Source of the DNA: Duganella sacchari | GTDB taxonomy: Bacteria; Pseudomonadota; Gammaproteobacteria; Burkholderiales; Burkholderiaceae_D | DNA: 64,000 nt | Assembly: GCF_900143065.1 (NCBI RefSeq) | Contig: NZ_FRCX01000003.1 | Location: 372,001 to 436,000 of the forward strand | Direction: 5' to 3' | Shown here: positions 46,653 through 54,597 of the stretch, in pieces | Numbering within the stretch: the first letter of the stretch is position 1 | Layout of the letters: each line of letters opens with the position of its first letter | Notes under the pieces: model-generated | What the model was told of the DNA's origin: nothing | The model's database searches: none | Seen by the model: the letters and a program-made list of their open reading frames with translations, nothing else | Position numbers and translations under genes: made by a program

Positions 46653-47549
46653 ATGTGGTTCAAGAATCTACAGATTTACCGTCTGCCGGCCCCTTGGGCC
46701 TATACCCCCGAACAACTGGAAGCCGCGCTGGCGACCCAGGCTTTCACGCCGGCCAGCAGCAATGAATTGCTGCGCCAGGGCTGGGACACGCCGCGTCCTA
46801 ACGGTGGCCTGGTGCATGTGGTCAACAAGCAAATGCTGATCTTGCTGGGCGCCGAGAAGAAACTGCTGCCAAACAGCGTCATCAATCAGGTAGCCAAGGC
46901 GCGCGCTGCCGAGATGGAAGAAGCCCAGGGCTTCGCTCCCGGCAAAAAAGCCATGAAAGAATTGAAAGAGCGCGTGGCCGATGAACTGTTGCCGCGCGCG
47001 TTCTCGATCCGCAGCAATGTCTGGACCTGGATCGACCCGGTCAACGGCTGGCTGGTGGTGGATGCCGCCAGCCCGGCCAAGGCCGATGAAGTCATCAAGC
47101 TGCTGCTGAAAGCGGTTGACCGCATGCCGCTGGAAAGCCTGCGCGTGCAGCGCTCGCCGGTGGGCGTGATGACCGAGTGGCTGCAAACCGATGAAGCGCC
47201 AGCCGGTTTTACCGTCGACATGGATACCGAATTGCGCGCCACCGGCGAGAGCAAGGCGGCGGTGCGTTACGTGAAGCACTCGCTGGACCCGGAAGAAGTG
47301 CGCCGCCATATTGCCAACGGCAAGCAGTGCACCCGCCTGGCCATGACGTGGGACAGCAAGATCTCCTTCGTGCTGACCGAATCGCTGGCGATCAAGGGCG
47401 TCAAGCCGCTGGACGTGCTGGACGAAAAAGACGCCGGCGTGCGCAATGACGATGAGCGCTTCGATGGCGATTTCATGCTGATGACGGGCGAATTGGCGAA
47501 GATGATGGCCGACGTGGTGGAAGCCCTGGGCGGCGAAGCCAAGGCCTGA
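46653..47549 (+). CDS. rdgC: recombination-associated protein RdgC
   Basis: A 298-residue protein with the RdgC signature start [15 protein letters not shown] and the central [18 protein letters not shown] and [14 protein letters not shown]. RdgC forms a ring-shaped dimer that coats double-stranded DNA and limits RecA. The frame is open to 46461 inside dinB, but MWFKNLQ is the conserved N terminus, so 46653 is used. It follows dinB by 68 bases and is closed by a terminator. Confidence 0.95.
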   Translation: MWFKNLQIYRLPAPWAYTPEQLEAALATQAFTPASSNELLRQGWDTPRPNGGLVHVVNKQMLILLGAEKKLLPNSVINQVAKARAAEMEEAQGFAPGKKAMKELKERVADELLPRAFSIRSNVWTWIDPVNGWLVVDAASPAKADEVIKLLLKAVDRMPLESLRVQRSPVGVMTEWLQTDEAPAGFTVDMDTELRATGESKAAVRYVKHSLDPEEVRRHIANGKQCTRLAMTWDSKISFVLTESLAIKGVKPLDVLDEKDAGVRNDDERFDGDFMLMTGELAKMMADVVEALGGEAKA

Positions 47550-47567
47550 TCTTCTTTGCCGTTCAGT

Positions 47568-47606
47568 AAAAAATGCCGCGAAGTCATTGATTTTGCGGCA
47601 TTTTTA
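47568..47606 (+). terminator. intrinsic terminator after rdgC
   Basis: AAAAATGCCGC (47569-47579) pairs with GCGGCATTTTT (47595-47605) across a 15-base loop, with the T tract part of the right arm. It separates rdgC from the repeat-protein block. Confidence 0.85.
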
Positions 47607-47661
47607 TATGGTGAAATGCTAAAAAAAGTCGCATTTCCCACAGGAAATTACCTGAAATTCT

Positions 47662-47669
47662 GCTATAGT
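47662..47669 (+). promoter_or_regulatory. extended -10 promoter of the repeat-protein gene
   Basis: TGCTATAGT (47661-47669 including the TG) is an extended -10 element 30 bases before the ATG of the first giant repeat protein. No good -35 hexamer is found at the usual distance, which extended -10 promoters can tolerate. Confidence 0.45.
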
Positions 47670-47698
47670 GAATAGTCTTAGCAAAAAAGGAACTTCCT

Positions 47699-50600
47699 AT
47701 GAGCGGACCCACCGGCCTGACGAGTCAACAGATCGCCAATCTGACCACCCAGCAAATTGCTGCATGGTCAACCGATGACATTCGCGATCTGATCAGCAGC
47801 CAGATTCCCGGGCTGCGGACCGATCACGCCGCCGCTCTGAGCAGCTTGCAGCTGTCCGCCCTGTCCCCGACCAATTTCGCGACCCTGACCACCCAGGACA
47901 TCGCGGCCCTGAAACCTGCCGTATTGAATGCCACCGGTGCCGTGTCGCCTGCGCTGATGGCCATGCTGAGCAGTGCCCAGATCGTGGCGTTGACCACCGC
48001 TCAGGTGGCAGCACTGGGCACCCGTGCCTTCAGCAATCTGCCCGCGGGCGCCATTGCCGTGTTTGAAACGGCCGATGTCGCTGCACTGGGTACCGCCAAT
48101 ATCGCCTTGCTGCAGCCCGACGATATGGCGATCATGCAGAGCCAGCAGTTTGCCGCGCTCAGCAGCCGCCAGTTCGGCGCCCTGTCCAGTGCCGACATCC
48201 AGGCCATTGGCAACGTCAGCTTTGCCGCCTTGAGCACGCAAGTCATTGCCGGGCTGGGCAGCAAGCAGGTCGGCGCGCTGACCACCAGCCAGGCCATCGC
48301 CTTGAGCACGCTGCAGGCAGCGGCGCTGACGTCGGCGCAGCTGGCCTTGCTGAGTTCCGATAATTTTGCCGTGCTGGAAGCCGCCGACCTGGGCGCGATG
48401 AAGACTGCCACCATCGCCAGCCTGTCGACGCGCCAGATGGCGGCCCTGAATTCCGCCCAGCTCGCGGGGTTCACCACCGCGCAGCTGGCGGCGCTGGGTA
48501 CGCGCCAGGTGGTGGCGCTGAATAGTGCAGTATTGACGGGCCTGACGGCGTCCGGCCTGGCTGCGCTGAGCACGGCTGCCATCGCGCAATTGAGCGGCGG
48601 CGTGCTGGGCCAGCTCAGCAGCGACCAGCTGCGCGCCCTGTCCACCCAGCAGATCAATGCCATGGGCAGCGCGCAGTTTGCCGCGCTGGGCAGCGACCAG
48701 ATCACCAACTTGCGTACTGCGCAGCTCAGCGTGCTGGGATCGCGGCAGTTCGCGGGCCTGGGCGTGGACGATATTGCCGCGCTCGATGAAAACGATTTGC
48801 CTTTCCTGAGCACGGCGGCGATGGCCGCGTTGAGCTCGCAGCAATTCAGTGCGCTGGGCGGCAGCGACTATAGTGCGATCGCCTCGCTGAGCACGGCGCA
48901 GATCGGCGCCCTGCGCTCCACCGCGCTGGTGGCGATGACGAGCGCCCAGCTGGCGCAGCTGAGTACCCGCCAGGTGGCGGCGCTGAGCAGCAGCCAGGTC
49001 AGCGCCATCTCGACCAGCGCCCTGCATGGCCTGTCGGCGGGTGACATTGCGGTGCTGCGCACCAATGTGGTGGCGGGCTTGTCGACGGCACAGGTTGCCG
49101 CGCTGGGCAGCGACCAGCTGGCCGCGTTCAGCACGGGCCAGATCGCCGCCTTGAACAGCCGCCAGCTGGCGGCCCTGACCAGCAGCACCATCGTCGGCCT
49201 GTCCAGCGCCGGGCTGGCGGCACTGACCACCAGCGCCGTGCCATTGCTGACGCCGGCGTTGCTGGCCGCGCTCAGCGTCGACCAGTTGACGGGTCTGAGC
49301 TCGCGCCACTTTGCCGTGATGAGCACAGCGCAGATCGCGGCCTTCGATGCGACGCAAATCGCTGCGCTGAACACGGCGCAGGTGGGCATCCTGAATTCGC
49401 AGCAGATCACGGCCTTGAGCACTGATGAGGTGGCCGTGCTGGGCAGCAGCGCCATGCGCGCGCTGAACACCAGCGCGATTGCGGCGCTGAATTCGGCGCA
49501 GCTGTCGGCGCTGGGCGAAGATCCGGGCGGCAGCCTGTTTGGCTTGCTGACCACGGCGCAGATCGCGGCGCTGCGTTCGGGCGCGCTGGCCGGCATCAGC
49601 AACGAGCAGATCGTGGCGTTGACCACGGCCCAGGCCGCAGTGCTGAACAGCGCCCAGATCGCCGGCATCGCGACCAAGCTGGTGCCCGCGCTGGAGTCTG
49701 CCGACCTGGCCGCATTGAATACGGGCGCCATCTCCAGCCTGAGCACGGCGCAAATGGCGCAGCTGAGCGCGGAGCAGGTGGCGGCACTGACCACGCTGCA
49801 AGCCAGCGTGCTGAACTCGCGTCAGTTTGCCGCCCTCACGCCGGGCGCACTGGCCGGCCTGGAAAGCGCCGACCTGGGCGCGCTGACGACGGCCACCGTG
49901 GCTGCCATCAGCACCGATGCGCTGGCGGCACTGAGCACTAGCCAGCTGACCGGCCTGAGCACGCGCCAGGTGACGGCGCTGAATGCCGGCCAGCTTAACG
50001 CACTGACGCTGGAGCAACTGGGCAGCCTGCGCACCATGCAGATCGCTGCACTGGGCTCGCGCCAGGTGGTGGGCCTGAGCACCGACGTGGTGGCAGCGCT
50101 GGGCAGCACCGGCCTGACCGCGTTGAGCGTGGGCGCCATCGGCGCGCTGAATTCGGCGCAACTGACGGTGCTGGAGCAGAACATCCAGGTATTGAGCACG
50201 GCGCAGATTGCCGCGCTGCGCACCAGCGCCCTGCTGGGGCTGACGCCGGAAGAAGCCATTGCATTGACCTCGCGCCAGGCCGCCGCACTCAGCGCCGACC
50301 AGGTGCGCGTGCTGAGCACGCAAGTGATCGCCGCCATGGAGGGCGTGGATTTTGCCGCGCTGCGGACCTCGGCGATTGCCGCATTGAACACCGCACAGGT
50401 TGCGGCGCTGGGCAGCGACCAGCTGGCCGCCATGACCGGCCCGCAATTCCTGGCGATGAGCACCGGCCAGCTGGCCGCGTTGCCGACCAATGTGATCGCG
50501 GGCTTCGGCACCAGTGGCCTGGCGGCCATGGGGCCGGCGTTCTTGGCGGCCTTGCCGGGCGATCTGCTGGCGACGCTGAGCACGGACCAGCTCAACAGCC

Positions 50601-53600
50601 TGAGCTCCCAACAGTTTGGCGTCTTCAGCAGTCGCCAGCTGCTGGCGCTGAGCCCTGAACAAATCGCCGGCTTGGGCAGCAAGCAGCTGGCCGGCCTCAA
50701 CACGCGCAACCTGCCGGGCCTGACGGCGGCAGATATTGCTGCCATGGGCAGCGATGGCCTGCAGGCGCTGAGCACGGCCATGCTGCTGGCATTGAACACG
50801 TCGCAGCTGGCGGCGCTGGGCGCCAATCCTGGCGGCAATCTGTTTGGCGCATTGACCACGGCGCAGCTGGCTGCGTTTGGCACGCGCGCGATCAGCCAGC
50901 TCACCACCGACCAGATCGTTGCGTTGAGCACCACCCAGGCCTCCGCATTGAGCAGCTTGCAGGTGGGCGCGTTCAGCACGGACGATATCGTGGCGCTGGA
51001 AACCGCCGACCTGGCGGCCCTGCGCACGGTGGCCGTGCGGGCCCTGAACTCGCGCCAGATGGCTGTGCTCAGCAGTGAACAGGTAACGGCGCTGACCAGC
51101 AGCCAGATCGCGGCGTTGACCGCCGCCCAGTTCTCGGCATTGAGCTCGGATGGTGTGCAGGGCCTGGAACTGAGCGATATGCCGGTCCTCAACACCAGCG
51201 TGATTGCTGGCCTGTCGACCCGTGCGTTGACGGGCTTGAGCACCGATCAGGTGGCCAGGCTGGGCACCAACCAGATCGCCGTGCTGGGCAGCGCCCAGCT
51301 CAATGCACTGGGCAGTGACCAGCTGATCAGCCTGGGATCGTCCCAGGCTGCCGCGCTGAACGCGATCCAGCTGGGCAATATGAGCACGCGCGCGCTGGCG
51401 TCGCTGAGCACTGACAATCTGGCGGTGCTGAAAACCGCAGCGATTGCGGCGCTGAATGCGGCGCAGTTGAGCGTGCTGGGCAATGATCCCTACGGCAGCG
51501 GCGCCACCGCGATTGCCTCGCTCACCACGGCCCAGATCGCCGCGTTGCGCGCGCAGGCCATGGCCGGCCTCAGTGCGGCGCAGGCCGCCGCGCTGACGTC
51601 GAATCAGGTGGCGGCGCTGAGCAGCGCCCAGCTGGCCGCGATGCCGGGCGCCGATGTGGCGGCCTTCGACCTGGAAGATATCGCCGCGCTCAAGACTGCC
51701 ACCATCCGCGGCCTGTCGTCGGCGCAACTGGCCGCCTTGAACGGCGACCAGTTCGGCACGCTGACCACGGGCCAGTTTGCCGCGCTGGGTTCGGGCGCCA
51801 TGAGCGGCCTGACCAATGCACAAGCGGTGGCCATCACGGTCAGCCAGGCCGCAGTGATGACCAGCAGCCAGCTGGGCGCGCTGTCGCTGTCCGCCGTGGG
51901 TAGTCTGGAAGCGGAAGATGTGGCGGCGCTGCAGACGGGCGCCATCACCGGCCTGAGCTCGGCGCAGATGGGGGCCGTCAGTGCCGGCCAGCTGGCTGCG
52001 CTGTCCACGGCCCAGGTGGCCGTGCTGAGCAGCCGTCAGATTGGCGGCCTGCACGATGCCAGCGTGGCCGGCCTGTCCGCCGCCAGCCTGGCCGTCCTGA
52101 GTACGCAGGCGCTGACCGGCCTGGCCGCCAGCGCGCTAACGCAGTTGAACGGCGACCAGTTGCTGGCCTTCACCACACGCCAGATCAGCAGCCTGAGCTC
52201 GCGCCAGATCGGCGCGCTGCAACCGGGCCAGATCACGGCGTTGAGCAGCGACCAGGTGGGCGCGCTGGGTTCGCGCCAGACGGTGGCGCTATCGTCGGCC
52301 GCGATCAGCGCGCTGAACGAGGACACTGGCGTGCTGAGCACGCAAGCGGTGGCGGCGCTGACCGCGGCCCAGATCGTGGCGCTGGGCGCCAGCGCGAGCG
52401 GTGAGGCGGTCAACTTCGGCCTGGTGACGACGGCGCAGATTGCCGCCATCAGCACCGGCGCTTTGCAGGCGCTGAGCAATGCCCAGCGTGCGGCGCTGAG
52501 CGCGGCGCAGGTGGCGGCGCTCAGTGTCAAGCAGGTCACTGCCTTGTCGCAGAGCTTCCTCAGCGGCATGAGCAATCCACAGATCGCTGCCATCGGTACG
52601 GCGCAAATCCGCGCGCTGACCACCGCCCAGCTGGACGCCTTCAGCATCGACCAGTTTGGCGCGTTCAGCGCCGACCAGGTCCGCGCGCTGACTGCCGCCC
52701 AGTTTGCCAGCCTGACGCCGGCCGAAGTGGGCGCGCTCAATACGGCCGCGCTGGGCGCCGTCAGTCCGGGCACGATTGCCGGCCTGACCTCGGACCAGCT
52801 CACGGCGATTGGTACGCAAGGATTTGCGGCCTTGAGTCCTGAACAGGTAGCTTCGCTGACCACCAAGGCCTTTGCCGGCCTGACCACCGCGCAGGTCGCG
52901 GCACTGACCCCGGCGCAGGCGGCAGCGCTGAGCGCCGCCCAGATGCTGGCCTTGCCGCTGACCGTGGTGGCCGCCCTGCAGGCCGAGGATATCGCCGCGC
53001 TGAAGCAGTCGGTGATCGCCTCGCTGAAAACCCAGCAGCTGCTAGCGCTGAAGAGCAGCCAGATCGCTGCGCTGACCGCAAGCCAGGTCGCCGCCATGGG
53101 CAGCGCCCAGCTCGCCGCGCTGGGGGCGTCGCAAGTGGTGTTCCTCGATCTGGAGGATGTGGCTGCCATCAATCCGCTGTTCCTGAACGCCGCCGCCAAG
53201 GATGGCAACCTGCTGGCCGCGATGAGCACCACGCAGCTCAAGGCGCTGACGGGCGCGCAGGTGGCGGCGCTGAATTCGGACGCCATCGCGCGCTTGCAGC
53301 CAGCCTCGCTGGCGGCGCTGGAGCCGGTCGATGTCGCCATGCTGGGCACGGGCGCGATCCGCGCGTTGAGCGAACAGCAGCTGCTGGCCCTGACCGCTGA
53401 ACAGATCAGTGCGCTGACGGTGCAGCAGGTCGCCGCGTTCCAGCCCGGCAGCAACGTCAACCAGTTCACTTCTGCGCAGATGTCGGCCTTCACCGGCACC
53501 CAGCTGGCCGCCATGAGCACCGCGCTGATTGCCGACCTGAGCCAGGCCAACCTGGGCGCCATCGATGTGTGGGATATCGCCAGCCTCGGCACGCAGCAGA

Positions 53601-54511
53601 TCCGTGCGCTGTCGCCATTCCAGATGACCGCGCTGAGCCTGGATCAGTTGCGCCAGCTGAGCACGCGTCAAACCCATGTCATGACCGCCGACCAGTACCA
53701 TGCGTTGACCGACAGCCAGCAGGCGGCCTTCAGCGCCGAGCAGAAAGCGGCGATGCCGTTCGTCACGCCGCTGGTGCTGGACCTGGACGGCAACGGCATC
53801 CGCACGCTGGGCCTGGAGGCGGGCGTGCAGTTCGACCTGGCCGCCAGCGGCAGCCGGCGTGCCACGGGCTGGGTCGGCCCCGGCGACGGCCTGCTGGCGC
53901 TGGACCGCAACCATGACAGCATCATCAACGATGGCAGTGAACTGTTTGGTTCGGCCACGCGCCTGGCAGACGGCAGCACGGCCGCCAACGGCTATGTGGC
54001 GCTGGCCGCGATCGACAGCAATGGCGATGGCGTGGTGGATGCCAAGGACGCGCTGTTTGGCGACCTGCGCGTGTGGGTGGATGCGGACGCGGATGGCGTC
54101 AGCCAGGCCGGCGAACTGAAGACGCTGGCCGAGTTGCATATCACCAGCCTCAAGCTCGACGTCCAGCGCGGCAACGCGGTCGACCACGGCAACCTGATCG
54201 GCCTGACCTCAAGCTACACCACCGACGATGGCAAGTCGCATGCGGCGGCAGACGTCTGGTTCGCGCAGGGCCTGAGCAGCAATGTGAGCGGTATGGCGCA
54301 CGCGCTGTCATCGTTCACGGCGGCACAAGCGGCGCCTGCGCCGGCGTCCGGCCAGCTGGCGGCGCACAGCGCGCGCCTGGCGGCAGCGCTGCAGCAATAT
54401 GGCGCGCCGACGCTGACCGCCAGCGCCGCGCAGAGCGACTCTGACAGCCTGCGCCTGAAGGCATTGCAGTCCTCCGCCACGCCCGGCATGCTGGCGCTGC
54501 CACGCGCGTAA
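47699..54511 (+). CDS. giant octapeptide-repeat protein with C-terminal EF-hand-like domain
   Basis: A 2270-residue protein. Residues 1-2018 are almost entirely eight-residue repeats, about 250 copies, with consensus S/T-T/S-x-Q-I/V-A-A-L. No signal peptide, and I saw no cysteine. Residues 2019-2230 form a domain seen at the end of many type I-secreted proteins: VTPLVLDLDGNGIRTLG, ALDRNHDSIINDGSELFG, DSNGDGVVDAKDALFG, DADADGVSQAGEL, with four Ca-binding DxDxDG-like loops. The last about 40 residues are Ala/Ser-rich with a helix RLAAALQQYG. The layout suggests a secreted surface or matrix protein leaving by a type I system, but no transporter lies nearby. AAAAAAGGAA precedes the ATG. Function unknown. 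Confidence 0.85.
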   Translation: MSGPTGLTSQQIANLTTQQIAAWSTDDIRDLISSQIPGLRTDHAAALSSLQLSALSPTNFATLTTQDIAALKPAVLNATGAVSPALMAMLSSAQIVALTTAQVAALGTRAFSNLPAGAIAVFETADVAALGTANIALLQPDDMAIMQSQQFAALSSRQFGALSSADIQAIGNVSFAALSTQVIAGLGSKQVGALTTSQAIALSTLQAAALTSAQLALLSSDNFAVLEAADLGAMKTATIASLSTRQMAALNSAQLAGFTTAQLAALGTRQVVALNSAVLTGLTASGLAALSTAAIAQLSGGVLGQLSSDQLRALSTQQINAMGSAQFAALGSDQITNLRTAQLSVLGSRQFAGLGVDDIAALDENDLPFLSTAAMAALSSQQFSALGGSDYSAIASLSTAQIGALRSTALVAMTSAQLAQLSTRQVAALSSSQVSAISTSALHGLSAGDIAVLRTNVVAGLSTAQVAALGSDQLAAFSTGQIAALNSRQLAALTSSTIVGLSSAGLAALTTSAVPLLTPALLAALSVDQLTGLSSRHFAVMSTAQIAAFDATQIAALNTAQVGILNSQQITALSTDEVAVLGSSAMRALNTSAIAALNSAQLSALGEDPGGSLFGLLTTAQIAALRSGALAGISNEQIVALTTAQAAVLNSAQIAGIATKLVPALESADLAALNTGAISSLSTAQMAQLSAEQVAALTTLQASVLNSRQFAALTPGALAGLESADLGALTTATVAAISTDALAALSTSQLTGLSTRQVTALNAGQLNALTLEQLGSLRTMQIAALGSRQVVGLSTDVVAALGSTGLTALSVGAIGALNSAQLTVLEQNIQVLSTAQIAALRTSALLGLTPEEAIALTSRQAAALSADQVRVLSTQVIAAMEGVDFAALRTSAIAALNTAQVAALGSDQLAAMTGPQFLAMSTGQLAALPTNVIAGFGTSGLAAMGPAFLAALPGDLLATLSTDQLNSLSSQQFGVFSSRQLLALSPEQIAGLGSKQLAGLNTRNLPGLTAADIAAMGSDGLQALSTAMLLALNTSQLAALGANPGGNLFGALTTAQLAAFGTRAISQLTTDQIVALSTTQASALSSLQVGAFSTDDIVALETADLAALRTVAVRALNSRQMAVLSSEQVTALTSSQIAALTAAQFSALSSDGVQGLELSDMPVLNTSVIAGLSTRALTGLSTDQVARLGTNQIAVLGSAQLNALGSDQLISLGSSQAAALNAIQLGNMSTRALASLSTDNLAVLKTAAIAALNAAQLSVLGNDPYGSGATAIASLTTAQIAALRAQAMAGLSAAQAAALTSNQVAALSSAQLAAMPGADVAAFDLEDIAALKTATIRGLSSAQLAALNGDQFGTLTTGQFAALGSGAMSGLTNAQAVAITVSQAAVMTSSQLGALSLSAVGSLEAEDVAALQTGAITGLSSAQMGAVSAGQLAALSTAQVAVLSSRQIGGLHDASVAGLSAASLAVLSTQALTGLAASALTQLNGDQLLAFTTRQISSLSSRQIGALQPGQITALSSDQVGALGSRQTVALSSAAISALNEDTGVLSTQAVAALTAAQIVALGASASGEAVNFGLVTTAQIAAISTGALQALSNAQRAALSAAQVAALSVKQVTALSQSFLSGMSNPQIAAIGTAQIRALTTAQLDAFSIDQFGAFSADQVRALTAAQFASLTPAEVGALNTAALGAVSPGTIAGLTSDQLTAIGTQGFAALSPEQVASLTTKAFAGLTTAQVAALTPAQAAALSAAQMLALPLTVVAALQAEDIAALKQSVIASLKTQQLLALKSSQIAALTASQVAAMGSAQLAALGASQVVFLDLEDVAAINPLFLNAAAKDGNLLAAMSTTQLKALTGAQVAALNSDAIARLQPASLAALEPVDVAMLGTGAIRALSEQQLLALTAEQISALTVQQVAAFQPGSNVNQFTSAQMSAFTGTQLAAMSTALIADLSQANLGAIDVWDIASLGTQQIRALSPFQMTALSLDQLRQLSTRQTHVMTADQYHALTDSQQAAFSAEQKAAMPFVTPLVLDLDGNGIRTLGLEAGVQFDLAASGSRRATGWVGPGDGLLALDRNHDSIINDGSELFGSATRLADGSTAANGYVALAAIDSNGDGVVDAKDALFGDLRVWVDADADGVSQAGELKTLAELHITSLKLDVQRGNAVDHGNLIGLTSSYTTDDGKSHAAADVWFAQGLSSNVSGMAHALSSFTAAQAAPAPASGQLAAHSARLAAALQQYGAPTLTASAAQSDSDSLRLKALQSSATPGMLALPRA
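47708..53752 (+). repeat. octad repeat array of the first giant protein
   Basis: In-frame 24-base units coding S/T-x-x-Q-I/V-A-A-L run for about 6 kb. On top is a longer period: loops that break the octads occur at residues 387 (GGSDYS), 608 (DPGGSLFG), 826 (EQNIQ), 1043 (NPGGNLFG) and 1262 (NDPYGSG), spaced 221, 218, 217 and 219 residues. The two PGG loops are exactly 1305 bases apart. Later spacing is irregular. Confidence 0.9.
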
Positions 54512-54597
54512 TTTCCTTTTCCCCCGGCTAGCCGCGTGTGCGGCGGGCTGGGGTCGTCCGCCGATCCACTTCAGCGTTCGATAAAAAAGGAAAACCT

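Noticed and set aside
47768..52054. Open frame of 1428 codons on the minus strand
   Set aside because: It is the antisense of the octad repeats; the 24-base period keeps this frame free of stops. The product is rich in Arg/Gln/His with no domain, and the plus-strand protein has a ribosome site and a recognisable C-terminal domain.
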